Below are positions 25,100-36,559 of a DNA stretch of 64,000 nt, one piece after another (positions within the stretch are counted from its first letter, which is position 1; every line of letters begins with the position of its first letter). The stretch spans positions 30,320,986-30,384,985 of the forward strand of contig NC_135355.1 of NCBI RefSeq assembly GCF_051622035.1, written 5' to 3'. The notes beneath the pieces are model-generated. The model was given only the letters and a program-made list of their open reading frames with translations, was not told the origin of the DNA and made no database searches. This stretch comes from Arctopsyche grandis (taxonomy: Eukaryota > Arthropoda > Insecta > Trichoptera > Hydropsychidae). Position numbers and translations under genes: made by a program.

Positions 25100-25545
25100 A
25101 CTAGAGTAAAAGTACTACTTCTGGTTGAGGTAAAAATATTTAAAAAATATTAGGTTACAATTTCTAAATTTACAATTTCTATTACATGTAAAAAAAATCA
25201 GTCTGATTTGGTTAACGGCTTGGGAGATAATTGAATTCAAAAATATAAAAAAATGAGGACATCTATAGGGGGGGGGGTACGATTTCCGGTCAACTTAAAA
25301 ACTTGAAAAAAATTTGCATCGTATCGATAAGAATTTCAGTAACCGATACTAAGTTTCAGTTCGATAGGAGTATCAGTATTCAAAAAATCCCCAAAAGACA
25401 CGCACACACCCATATTATATAGATCATGAAAACGGGATCAGTTATCGATTCTGAGTTCGAATTTTTGCATGATCACGAAACTTCATGTCTTGTTACTATG
25501 TACATATAATACATAGATAAGGGGTAAAAATATCAGTGAATTATT
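25100..25545 (-). repeat. dispersed CCGGAAGT-family repeat, copy D2 (left part only)
   Basis: Inverted copy of the first part of repeat D1/D3, including the poly-G beside GTACGATTTCCGGTCAAC and the GATCACGAAACTTCATG end. The tandem CCGGAAGT portion is missing. Confidence 0.65.
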
Positions 25546-25584
25546 GTAAGAACTACATGAAGTGTCTTGGAAAATAAATTGGTA

Positions 25585-25865
25585 TTTTAGATATAAGGTT
25601 AGCGTGTAATGATTGCAATTGGGTGGTCCCGGGTTCAATCCCTTGCTTTGCTGCTGGATAGACCTTGGATATGTGATGCCAAGTTCGATCGTTGCCTATC
25701 AGATTTTGCTAATTTATCTGTTTAATTTGCTAATTCATTGAAATAGTTCCAACAAATTGGCAACCCGGTTCTATTTCTCGCACAATTCGTGTTTACAGCT
25801 TCTCGAATTCACTGATTAATAGAATGTTGTAAATTTGTCCATAAATGTCTCGCAAATTTCGAATT
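25585..25865 (+). mobile_element. tRNA-derived SINE, copy 1
   Basis: An A-box-like TAGATATAAGGTTAGCGTG and a B-box-like GGGTTCAATCCC lie 40 bases apart, followed by a body shared with copies at 30841 and 39310 (TTGGATATGTGATGCCAAGT, GTTCCAACAAATTGGCAA). The internal RNA polymerase III boxes mark a tRNA-derived SINE. Confidence 0.7.
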
Positions 25866-25929
25866 TTTCAATCTCGAAATTCGGCGATTTATAAAAAAAA
25901 ATGCAAATTTATTCTTTAACTTGCAATTT

Positions 25930-26490
25930 ATTATTTAACATTCTTTAACACATTTAAAATCCATTTACCGTGCTCGAATAAGTGAAATAAAAATGTGCAA
26001 AAGTTATCTTAACGCACAATTATCTAAAGCGCTCATCACATGTAAGTGAGAGTGAGCGAGTGAGTTACAGTGATGCGCTCTACATTCTTCATCTCGCTCT
26101 TGCATCTTCCATATGGTCACAAATAACCACATTTTTAACTAAATTTAAAATCATTTACCTCTTGAATAAGTGAAATGAATGAAAAACCAATCTTTATAAA
26201 CGTGGTTAAGTGAAAAATTAGCAAAATAAGCTCATAGTACATATTACAGGAAAAAAATGTGATTTTTAAAGTAATAAAAAATCAAAATAAATAGAAAAAA
26301 AACCTGACTATTGATTCCAATACTCACAGCGATACTAAATTTTGAGTTATAGACTGCAAAATTATGTAAAAAATGCGGTTTTTTTTAACGCTTACATCTC
26401 ATAAACGTGAAAAAGTCAACAAAAATAATTGTCATATTTGAATTTAGTGAATCGAAATCAATAAAGATTGATGTCTCCTCTCCGGTAAGT
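25930..26490. mobile_element. foldback/MITE-like repeat related to 56172-56993
   Basis: Shares GTGAGTTACAGTGATGCGCT, CATTCTTCATCTCGCTCTTG, ATTTAAAATCATTTACC and an inverted GGAGACAT end with the element in intron 2 of the nested gene at 55360. Non-coding. Confidence 0.6.
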
Positions 26491-26499
26491 AAAAACCGT

Positions 26500-27857
26500 G
26501 AGTTGTTGTTCCTGTTTTTTTTTTTGTACCTACATATGTACATTTATTTCAACATGCATTTATTTTTTTAAATTTAAGTTAGGTAGTAAAGAATATTTTA
26601 GATTTTTATTGATTCTTAAAATGATCCTTGAACTGAAATAGGCTAAGAATCATTAGCCTAAGTAAAAATAAGCTCATGTAAAAGTACATATGTATAGTAA
26701 TTGTACCTATTTATATTGTGTATCTAATGCATATGTATATTTCCCTAAATTCAATTTAAAATTTTCAATATTCCTATCGAGTTTTATAAATTCATATTTG
26801 TATAAGAATGTCCAAAATTTTCAATTAAAATAAATAACTCGTTATAGGGAAAAACCCAAGTTTTCCACGTACGCTTGTTGTTCTAATGGTCGTGCACACA
26901 TTGTATTGGCGATAGTGAATTTGAAGATCGAATACATATTTCCGCAATATGCTTCTTCAGTAGTTCAGCTACGGTAGGTTTTTTTTATAAAGCGAAGATT
27001 CTGTACGATCCTAGCAATATACCTACGGTATACTAGTGTGAATGTCTATTTCGGAATTTTTAAATGCCCGATTTAAATTTCAGCGTAAACATTCGACCGG
27101 TTTAAAACGTTCGCTTTTTTTTCACCGGCCAATTTTAATATCGTTCGGTTGACACTAAATGGCGAAGCGATTGACACGAGGCAAAACATTTACTCGAATT
27201 TGTATGTATGTATATTTTCATTTTTTTTTTCCTATTCTCTGTCTTTCTCTCTCTCTCTTCTCGATCACAATGTTGTGTCAGTGCAAGCAAGATCAGAGGG
27301 TTGGAAGTCAGCCAGTGCGGTCGCAGACCAGTTGTCAAAACAGAGACTCCAGCGTCGGATCCATCACCAGAAACGTCATAAAATGTGCATTGTACTTTGA
27401 TAGAAGACAATTGTCCAAAGAAATTGTAAGGTGTTGAAATTTTCGCCCTTCTGTATAAAGTATCACAATATGTTTCCAATAAATGTCTTCTTTCACATCA
27501 ATATTTAGAAGCCTGTATTTATATACATACACACTAGTTTAGTGCCCGTTGATATTTCAACGAGTGGTTTCGGATAGAAATTGATACATGAACCATGCAC
27601 GAGGCTATTGTCACTATGTACTATGCACGACATGTCTCTTGCTGTCAATTTGCATCACCCACTTTCTCCACCTCTACACAGCCACCTCATTTCATCTCCA
27701 AACGCTCGCCCGGCCGTCTGCGTACAAATGAGCATGTGTATGTGAGCTATTGTCAGTGTTCATGGCACGATATTTTGCATTCTTATGGACTTTAAAAAAT
27801 TGCAATTGAAATTTTCATATTTGTCCATGCAATAAAACATACATACATACATATAAA
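26500..27857. other. intronic DNA, no gene recognised
   Basis: shakB intron. Around 27280-27440 composition is more balanced and three overlapping frames are open, but none matches a known protein. Confidence 0.3.
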
Positions 27858-28639
27858 CGGTTACACGACAATTGGTGCAAGTCCAAAAGGTTCAACGACA
27901 AAATGTATCCGAAAATTAGTGCACTGACAAAATGTACCCGCGACAAAATGTTCACGCGACAAAATGTACCCGCGACAAAATGTTCACGCGACAAAATGTC
28001 CACGGAAATAATGTTCAAGCGACAAAATGTTCAAAAATCCTAAATTTTCCTATTTTAATGGATATAGTAACTTTTTATTGTATTATATTTATCGATGTAT
28101 ATGGTACTTTTTATCGTATAGATCGCGGATGTTATTAAATTAGTATAAATTACAAGTGTTCTCAACCGCACCAACATATTCTTATTTTAATTGAACAATT
28201 AAATTTTAAGCGAATGTCATTGTGACTCATTGAATATAATTTTAAGATGTCATTGAATTAGTTTAAATGTTAGGGGTTTTTAAATTTTCTTTATTTCAAA
28301 TGAATAATTTACTTTTTATCGTATACATCGCGGGCGTTATTAAATTAGTATAAATGACAGGTGTTCTCAACCGTATCCAATATTTACTTATTTAAATTGA
28401 AAAAAAAAAACTTTCTAAGCGTATGAGTTGCAGATTACATTGAATTAGTTTATATGGCAGGCCTTCTTCCATTAAAATAGGAAAATTAAGGATTTTTGAA
28501 CATTTTTTCGCTTGAACATTATTTCCGTGGAAATTTTGTCGCGTGAACATTTTGTCGTGGGTACATTTTGTCAGTGCACTAATTCTCGGGTACATTTTTT
28601 CGTTGAACCTTTTTGGACTTGCACCAATTGTCGCGTCCC
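27858..28639. mobile_element. foldback element with internally repetitive terminal inverted repeats
   Basis: Inverted arms of about 190 bases (27858-28060 and 28460-28639) begin with GCGACAATTGGTGCAAGTCC-like sequence and contain serial CGACAAAATGT(A/T)C motifs every 17-18 bases. The flanks carry a perfect 8-bp duplication CATATAAA (27850-27857 and 28640-28647). The centre is a 205-bp direct repeat (ACTTTTTATCGTATA at 28106 and 28311). Non-coding; the 8-bp duplication suggests hAT-type mobilisation. Confidence 0.8.
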
Positions 28640-28644
28640 CATAT

Positions 28645-28880
28645 AAAACATTCCTGTGTGGCTCAAATGGAAGAGAGAAGATCAAAATTCACTCAAATAT
28701 CACATCCAATGATAAAATTAATGATGAGCGCAGGCCACCAGACAAATAGGATAAAATAATCTCTGACAACTTGCACTCACTGAGATGGAAAATACCACAG
28801 CCAGGCACGGCAGAAACGAGTTCATTGAAATGTCAGATAGATAACTCTTGGAATAGCAGCCATGCGATAAAGAAAATAGT
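28645..28880 (+). repeat. dispersed repeat R2, copy 1
   Basis: Matches 54760-54990 in opposite orientation: CAAATGGAAGAGAGAAGATC, AAATATCACAT, AATGATGAGCGCAGGC, TAACTCTTGGAATAG.AGCCAT. Class unknown. Confidence 0.7.
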
Positions 28881-29095
28881 ATATAGTAATATAGTGAAAT
28901 AATACTATTCTATGACTATGGTTGTTTTAATATGTATGTATGTATGTACAAAAATATTTTCGAATGCCTAAAAAGAGTAAAAAGTCAATATTCGAAAAAA
29001 GTGAACTAAATAAAATTAATTTATGAAACTGGAACCCACTATATACATATGTATCTACATACTATCATCTATTTTACCAGGCTTAATCCTATGTA

Positions 29096-30734
29096 TACTA
29101 CCGTCCATATGTTTAAGACCAAAGTGTTTTTGGAGCATATTTTACACAATTTTGGACCAATTTAAAAAATACAAACTCAGTTATGTTCAAAAAATACGCA
29201 TTTATTAAAATAAATAAAGATATTACAACAATTAATAAACATAAAATTATAAAAAAATAAAAACGTCAAACTGAACTTTCGTCAAAAAACCCACCCTTAC
29301 TTTTAATCACTGCTGCACATAGTCTCGGCATTCTATTTATTAAATTTTGAAGTGTGATGGGAGGTATGGACTTCCAACTTTCCTGTAGATGATTCCAAAA
29401 CTTATTTATGGATGTTGAGCGATGGATTCTGGTTCGTCTGTCCAATTCGTCCCACAAAAGTTCTATTGGGTTTAAATCGGGGGATTGAGGAGGCCAGTTC
29501 ATGATTTTTAAATTATTTTTTTCTTCTTCTTGTTGTAAGAAGTCCATGCATAGCTTTGATTTATGTTTTGGGTCATTATCTTGTTGGAATATAAAATCAT
29601 GCCCACATAAGTTCCGGCCGCACGGCAAAACTTGTTCTTTTAAAATTTTCAAATACCCTTCTTTTTTTAAAATTCCATCAATTTTGATTAAATTCCCAAC
29701 TCCAGCTCTTGAGAAACATCCCCATATCATTATGGATCCACCACCATGCTTGATTGTTGGCAGCACACAGTCTGGCATCATTTTTTCTTGGGGAGTGCGC
29801 CGGACGTAAACTCGTCTTTTCGAACCGAACAATTCAAACTTCGATTCATCGGACCAAATCACTTTTGACCAATCTTCAATTGACCAATTACGATGCTGAA
29901 GAGCCCAAGCTAGTCTTTTCGCTTTATTATTTCTTCTTAATAATGGTTTTCTTACTGCTATGCGCCCTCCCAGCTTCACTTCCATCAGCCGACGTTTAAC
30001 CGTGGTGACCGATACTTTTTTGAAGGCTGTCTTTTCTATGTCAGAGGCGATTTCTGGTGCCGTTATCCTTCTATTTCGCTTGCTCAATAATATAATTTGT
30101 TGATCCAATGCTTGTGTTGTGATTCTGGGACGTCCTGATTTTGATAAATCCATAATGTTGTTAGAATTTTGGAATTTTTTTATCGTCTGTTGTACTGCAG
30201 TCTTCGAAATATTCAGATTTTCGGCGATATATCGTTGGGTTTTTTGCTGTTTGTAAAGAGCAATAATGGCTCCTCGAGTTTCCATGGTGAGATTTTTATT
30301 TTTTCCCATATTTATTCAAAAATTTTTGTCCTCTTTATGTATTATAAATTTTTCGCTAATACGACTTCAAAGTCTGACTGATCAGATTAAACTGAACCAA
30401 ATTCATTTAGGGTTTATTATTTTGAACTGTTTCGATGTCATATCAGCAGGATAAAATAACAAAAAAAGTTCGTAACATAAACTGCGTATAGTAGAGTTGT
30501 CGAATTGCAACTTGTGTCGATTCGTCACGCGGTGTCTTTGAGCCCATTTTGAACCCTTATATAAAAAAAACAACAAACCAATGGGATAATCCCTGCTTTT
30601 TTTTGCTCAAATTAAATCCAAGGGTGTAGGGAAACAAATGATACCCATTTCTTTGAACTATTTTACGCTAAATTATTTTAATGGACATTAGAAATCGAGT
30701 TATAGGTTTGGTCTTAAGCATATGGACGGTAGTG
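29096..30734 (-). mobile_element. complete Tc1-like transposon (DD38E spacing)
   Basis: 1.64-kb element between TA dinucleotides. The 28-bp terminal inverted repeats read TACTACCGTCCATATGTTTA on the left and CACTACCGTCCATATGCTTA on the right (inverted), two mismatches in 28. It encodes one uninterrupted transposase. It lies in the 19-kb shakB intron. Confidence 0.95.
29266..30309 (-). CDS. Tc1/mariner-superfamily transposase, 347 aa
   Basis: Cut-and-paste transposase acting on the flanking inverted repeats. A paired N-terminal helix-turn-helix region (about 1-115) contains a GRPR motif at 59-62. The DDE nuclease core has D154 (VIWSDESKFELF), D244 (FQQDNDPKH) and E283 (SPDLNPIELLW). Spacing D244-E283 is 38 residues, not the usual 34 of Tc1, because of about four extra residues in a glutamate-rich stretch (QQEEEK). 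It has no stop or frameshift, consistent with recent activity. The start chosen is the first ATG of the frame, 425 bases inside the right-hand end. Confidence 0.95.
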   Translation of the reverse strand: MGKNKNLTMETRGAIIALYKQQKTQRYIAENLNISKTAVQQTIKKFQNSNNIMDLSKSGRPRITTQALDQQIILLSKRNRRITAPEIASDIEKTAFKKVSVTTVKRRLMEVKLGGRIAVRKPLLRRNNKAKRLAWALQHRNWSIEDWSKVIWSDESKFELFGSKRRVYVRRTPQEKMMPDCVLPTIKHGGGSIMIWGCFSRAGVGNLIKIDGILKKEGYLKILKEQVLPCGRNLCGHDFIFQQDNDPKHKSKLCMDFLQQEEEKNNLKIMNWPPQSPDLNPIELLWDELDRRTRIHRSTSINKFWNHLQESWKSIPPITLQNLINRMPRLCAAVIKSKGGFFDESSV

Positions 30735-30840
30735 TACATATGTATGTATATGAAAATAATTATTATGGTATATTAATAAGACTATTACTATGAGCTGATT
30801 GGCGATCAGATTTACATACATACATATGTACATATCATAA

Positions 30841-31105
30841 CCAGCAGCATAGATCAATGATTAGCATGTAAAGTTTTCAATTTTATTGTCACGGGTTCTA
30901 TTCCGTATGCTATTGGCCAGATCTTGGATATGTGACTCCAAGGTCGATCGTTTCTTATAAATTTATCTGATATCATGGAAACGGTTCCAACAAATTGGCA
31001 AACCTGTCCCATCCCTATGGAAAAAAGTCGAGTTATTCAGCATCTCGATTTTCACTGATTAGAAAATGTTTCGAAAATTTATCCATAGTTACATATATCT
31101 GTGAC
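30841..31105 (+). mobile_element. tRNA-derived SINE, copy 2
   Basis: Opens CAGCAGCATAGATCAATGAT, a tRNA-like A-box region, then GGGTTCTATTCC (B box), then the shared body through GTTCCAACAAATTGGCAA. It faces copy 3 at 31405-31493. Confidence 0.75.
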
Positions 31106-31404
31106 TTTTAATCGTTCGACCATAGATTTTGGGTTAATCATTAGGTTTATACCTACATATTTAAATAATTAATAAATATTTTTTTAATCTGTATAGTCGC
31201 GATGGAGCAATCTGTTAAACGAGTGACCATGACTAACAGGTAAACCTCAATAAGCTTTCCTGGCCAATTACAATTATCGATAAACAATTTATAGAGTAAT
31301 TTTATACAAAACCATAGAGACATCTTAAGATAATAGTTATTTGATAAATTTGCATTTTTTTTATAAATCGCCAAATTTCAAGATGTAAAAAACTGCGATG
31401 TCAA

Positions 31405-31493
31405 AACGATCGATCTTGGCATCACTAAGAATTGAACCTTGGCCACACAATTGAAAGCATTACAGGCTAACCATTGATCTATGCTGCTGGTTT
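31405..31493 (-). mobile_element. tRNA-derived SINE head, copy 3
   Basis: The minus strand reads CAGCAGCATAGATCAATGGT then AAGGTTCAATTCTTAG, the tRNA-related head only. It is inverted relative to copy 2. Confidence 0.65.
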
Positions 31494-31548
31494 TAGCAGA
31501 ATTATACCAAAACAGATATACATGTATGTATGATTTGTTCATTCAATT

Positions 31549-31658
<110 letters not shown>

Positions 31659-31659
31659 G

Positions 31660-32880
31660 CCGTCAATCGGCCGATGGAACGAGTCCGATTAATTGCATGA
31701 TTTATTATTTAACAGCTGTTAGCAGCAATGGATCGGATTGCTTTTTCAACGATGAAATGAAATATGGGTGATGAAATACGATTATATTGTACTATACACT
31801 TCAGTGCATTGCTAGAAATCGTATTTTGATTTGACTCGTTGATTTTCCAACGAATGATATTTATACATTCATACATACATAGTATATACGTTCGATTTTT
31901 ATATTTTTCTATGCCTCATTTGAAAAAAGATATACAGGTCGTAATTCAAATGAAAAAAGCACAAATATTAATGCTAACGTATACAATGTTGGACGCGTGT
32001 TTGATTGCTTGTAATTTGTACGAGCGGCCATTTCAATATTTCAAAAACGTTGGCAACACTGTTACTAGTTCGCCATTTCGCGTTACCAATGTTGATTTTT
32101 ATTAGAGTTTTTATTAATATCGCTCTTCTAATCGCGTACGATCTAATTTTTAACACGTTCGACATTGTTTTATGTTGGGGAGTATTTTTATTACATGATG
32201 TACTAATTTTTATGTCGATATAAAAGTGGTTACGACCGCAAAATCGTGCGCAAACCCTCTCGCATCTATCTTTTTTTCTAGAATGATATTTATTTTGCGG
32301 TGTGGACCCATTTACGAGTCTCTTTTCGTGACTTTTCGTAAATATTTACATATATAATATCATCGTCGAAAAATAAGTACAATCATTGAATCAGTTCTCG
32401 GCGCACAGTGGTCCACGCGACTTATTTAATCGAAATAACAATGTATAATATTCGAAAGCTATTTTTGTACTAATTTTGAATTCACGGATGGAGAGCTTCA
32501 CTGCACTGTGTTCACTCAGTTGTATGAATAGTATAGTCAGTTCCATGAGATATTTGCGTCTTGAACATTTGTCGAACTGCTTTGGAAACAGTATATCATA
32601 GTGTTTAAAACGACACGATGGAATTTGACGAATGCTCACGCGTGCATGTGTAGATGTATATCGAGCGTTACCGTTAATCGTTATTTAGAATGTCCGGAAT
32701 TAACCGCACCGGATAATCGAGAGCACCTCGTAAATCTGTCTAAAAGTATGCACGTACATATATACGTACATATACAGTGTATAAGGAAATCTGTATCAAC
32801 TTCATCAAGTCTTCATTTGTAGTCTTCAAGTTATTTTTTTAAATAACTAACAAAAATACGAAAATAACGGTTCCGGTCCC
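31660..32880. other. intronic DNA, no gene recognised
   Basis: shakB intron. A TATAAAAG box at 32219 is followed by a CG-containing stretch, a weak promoter candidate. No coding exon was recognised. Confidence 0.3.
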
Positions 32881-32899
32881 GGATTTTTTTTTTAGTTTT

Positions 32900-33066
32900 A
32901 TACGAGTATATAATAATTTTATACCCATGCGATGATATTTCATCGGGCTATTCACTAGTTAAATATATTTAAAAGGTATTTGAAAAAAAATCCACCGCGT
33001 TTTATTTATTTAATAACTTAATATGCCAACACCTATGCGATGATATGTCATTGGGTACAACACTAG
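32900..33066 (+). mobile_element. Helitron-like 3' ends, family H2, two in tandem
   Basis: CATGCGATGATATTTCATCG near 32928 ends ...TTCACTAG|T at 32958. A second ...GCGATGATATGTCATTGGGT ends ...CAACACTAG|T at 33066. A hairpin (CGATGATATTTCATCG) followed by CTAG and T is a Helitron 3' signature. The second unit matches the copy at 46224 inverted. Confidence 0.55.
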
Positions 33067-33159
33067 TTTTATATAAACACGACATCTATGGTCAAATATT
33101 GTATAGAAGTATTGTAAGTATTATACAAGGCATTAAATACAAACAAAGATTAGCATCAA

Positions 33160-33985
33160 CAGAGACATCTATGGACCAATTTGCAGAATTTATACAAATC
33201 AGTGAAAATCGAGATGCTGAATAACTCAAGTTCACGAGAGATATGACAGGGATGCCAATTTTTTGGAACCGTTTCTTTGAAATTTGGCAAACTCTGATAG
33301 GAAACGATCAACCTTGGAGTCTCTTACCCCTTTGAGTGCTGCGTCTTTTCTGTGGAAAGCCCGCCACGCTAAAAATTTCGCCAACATTTCCAACTAGAAT
33401 TATTTAGAAATCCAATAGAAAGTAGGTATATAAATTGTAGCTAATCCAAAAAAACTCTAGATCACTACCCCAGATAACTACAGCCGAAGATTTCGAGTTT
33501 TGTAAAGGTGTGTTTAGACTCTCTAATATATCTTGCAACAATATAAAATAAACAAGAAATCTATTAATGAATGTATGTTTCCAAATCTAATTCCATATTC
33601 TTCATTGTCGTTAAAATGTCGTCACAATCTAAATACCAAGCCACAATCTAGAATACTCAACAGTTAGGGATTTCCATCGGGAAATTCTGATATGGTTATA
33701 AATTCTTTCTATAAAGTTTTTATAAACGTTGGAAAATATTTTTTTTCATTAGCATTTTTTTTTCAATGCTAAAATTTTGGAAAGTCTTAGTATTCTTGTT
33801 TACTTTATACATGCTCCAAATACAACGCCTATCGGCGCTTTTCAGGTCGATGGACTTGTTGGCAAAACGCCGATCGGCGTTGTTCGGTATTCAAAGAGTC
33901 TGGCCAGCGGCACACATCAGGGATAGAGTCCGTGGCCAAACAATTGAAAGAATTACATGCTAACCATTGATCTACGCTACTAGTT
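33160..33985 (-). mobile_element. tRNA-derived SINE, copy 4, split by an insertion
   Basis: The body part (33160-33335) and head part (33892-33985, minus strand GTAGATCAATGGTTAGCATG) are the two halves of one SINE, separated by about 555 bases of unrelated sequence at a point that is continuous in copy 2. Confidence 0.65.
33336..33891. mobile_element. insertion within SINE copy 4, piggyBac-like or unclassified
   Basis: The left end reads CCCTTTGAGTGCTGCG. The reverse complement of the right end reads CTCTTTGAATACCGAAC. These short imperfect inverted ends bound the segment that splits the SINE. CCCTTTGAG is reminiscent of piggyBac-type ends, but the flanks are not clear TTAA. It contains a perfect 16-bp palindrome AACGCCGATCGGCGTT near 33870. 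Confidence 0.4.
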
Positions 33986-33989
33986 AAGT

Positions 33990-34680
33990 ATTGGAAAAGT
34001 TGGAGTGGTTAGATCATTTACAGAAAAATTTCTATGTATGTAAAAATTTTCACACTTAGTTTCAGTTTCAATACCTTGTGCCCGCGATATGTTCGTGTGC
34101 ATTCGAGCGATGCACTTCTATTTCGGTGCACCCTGTGTGACATTTATTATAATTAACGACAAAAACGTGCGGCAACCACAAGGCGTTCTCGATTTTTCCC
34201 CTTCAATCTGTAAAACCTGTGTTCCGTTTCAGCAGTCTATAAACAGAATTAACCCGTTACGTGCGTCTTGTCACTTCGCGCTTTACAATTGTACCACCGA
34301 TTGATATATGGGGTTCATTTTTACGAAACCGAATCCAAAAAAATAAAGTCTCGCAATAAAAACGCACCGTTAAATCGTATAAACAAACGTTCGAAACGAT
34401 TATTATGTGGATATATTTTTTTTCACGTCCGGAAACATTCGGTTAACTGTTAAAGTGTGATCGCTTATTTAATTCGGAAGCAAAAATGTGTATATATTTC
34501 GGAAGAGAGAGGGTTTTTCGATCGTTAAAATTTGTCGTTTGGAATTTTAAGTGAACATTCGACGGAATGTATCGTGTCAGTGTTGAAATTTCATTATTGT
34601 TATAACCGGTGGGTAGCCTGCTATTTTTTTTTTAGGTTTACTCTGAATGCGTTCGATTATAAAGTGCATAATGGATGAAA
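33990..34680. other. intronic DNA, no gene recognised
   Basis: shakB intron; several short frames but nothing recognisable. Confidence 0.3.
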
Positions 34681-34684
34681 TATT

Positions 34685-35075
34685 GCTATATTGGCATCAT
34701 CATTTACAGCCATCCACTGCTTTATGAATGCCTTTCTAACACGCTTTCATTCGTCTCTGTTTTGAGCAACTCTCATCCAGCTCACCCCACATATTTTTTT
34801 ATAATTTCATTTACCCATCTTCCTTGCAGACTTATTTTTAACTTTTTACATTCTCTCGGCTACCATTTTAGCACTTCTCGTCCATTCTTCTACATAGCTA
34901 CGTGACTCGCCCCTTGCCATTTCAATCTTTTTCCTTTCTCCACTATATTCAATACCCTTGCCATACTTCTCACCTACGTATTCCGTTTCCTATCTCTCTT
35001 CGTTATGCAGAGCATACAGCATTCCACACTTCCTCAAGTTTCACATCCATACGCCATCACTAACAAAACTTATTG
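34685..35075 (-). pseudogene. RTE-type LINE 3' fragment, decayed
   Basis: On the minus strand, in broken frames, the translation contains WMRVAQNRDEWKRVRKAFIK followed by QW, and upstream CGMLYAL. These are typical of the C-terminal end of insect RTE-clade endonuclease-reverse transcriptases. Stops and frame changes show it is dead. Confidence 0.65.
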
Positions 35076-35079
35076 ATCG

Positions 35080-36320
35080 AAAATATATTTCTTCAGGCGG
35101 ATTTTAAATAAATATAATGCTTATACATTTTGATCCAAAATTTAAATCTCAAAAGCTAAGAACTACAAAGCTCTCGAACACTCCTTTTCTGATGATGATT
35201 TATGCTTAAAAATGAGAAATCTGTATGTAACATATAAGTGCTATATAATATGTAAGTTTTATTCCTCCCGGATTCAAGTTTAGATCATTAGGAATACGGA
35301 TTTTTCTCGGGAAATTACCGAAATTTTCTTCATAATTCAGTTTTGAGTTCAACTTCACATCTTATTCTTTAATATTATGCTCCCATCATATGAAGGTTTT
35401 TGAATATATTTTGCACCGTTTTATATTATTACTTGTATTTAGACATGACTTGTATGTATATTTCACATAATATATGTATATATGTACATGATTGTGATAA
35501 GTTGCAGACAGGATAGCAGTATTTTGGATCATACATAAAAGCTGTTATTGAATACTGTTTTATTAGATAAAATGTAAATTTTCAATAGCCCAATCATGTG
35601 ATTGTATGCACACGTTATGAAAAACAATAAAATAAAGCACTTTTTTGAGATATTAAAAATTCAAGAATTTCTAACCCATTCGAATTCAAAGAATGTATCG
35701 ATACTGTAAACAAATTCTTCAAAATTTTAAACATCAATAAGTGGAAGATGTTAAACAATGACACGTATAATAAACATGTTTAGAGCGAAAACCTAGGTAT
35801 ATACGTAGGTCGAGGTTACCCATCTTATAATATTTAGAAATAGTGTCAGTCTTTTGTCCCAAACACTTCTTTCTGGCCACGGATCCGTCAATTATGTAGA
35901 AACCCTGTGTGCCTCAACAATAACAACATCGGATTACGCAGACACACACTGATTATTTGTTTATATATGCATCGTTAATCCGGCAAAGTCGCCAGTGTAA
36001 ACATTCGTTAAATTTTCTAAATAAATCTATCTCCTATAAAATTCCCAATAACGAGCTTAATTAGCGCGCCGCAATAAAACCACATATTTGAAACTGTGCT
36101 ATTTTTATTTTTTATTTTTTATACTTTGGTTTGATTTCGTTACACATTTTCCAATGTTGAAATTCTCGTCGGATACCGCAGAAGATGTTTCACCAATCGA
36201 ATGTTTCAGAAAGTGGGTGAATCATGGTTTTTTTTATGATATATTTTTTAATGTATTTGGATCTCATGGTGATCCACTGTAGGCAGAATAAATTAGGGTG
36301 CCTTTTTTTAAATTTATAAA
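35080..36320. other. intronic DNA, no gene recognised
   Basis: AT-rich shakB intron without recognisable coding sequence, RNA gene or element. Confidence 0.3.
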
Positions 36321-36323
36321 CTT

Positions 36324-36449
36324 CTAGTGGTCCTACCCGGCTTCGCTTAATATTCATTTGTTGTTTTTTTTTTACAAATTTTATTTGAATATTTAACGAC
36401 AGCCAATCAGAAACGAATTACACACACAAACAGTAGTATTTATATAAGA
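36324..36449 (-). mobile_element. Helitron-like element, H1-related subfamily
   Basis: Plus strand opens CTAGTGGTCCTACCCGGCTT and closes ATTTATATAAGA|T, giving TCTTATATAAAT at the 5' end on the minus strand. The interior shares TATTTAACGACAGCCAA and ACGAATTACACA with the copy at 40326. Confidence 0.55.
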
Positions 36450-36559
36450 TTTTATTAATTTTGAATATGTTACTTACTACATATATATGTATATACAGCC
36501 GCAGTCATTAAAATGGTAGATTATACCGCAGTGCATTATTTTAACACGAATCGTTGAAT

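Noticed and set aside
27880..28030. CRISPR-like spaced repeats (CGACAAAATGT)
   Set aside because: Repeats are imperfect, the spacers are only a few bases and are themselves similar, and they are part of an inverted arm of a foldback transposon in an insect genome.
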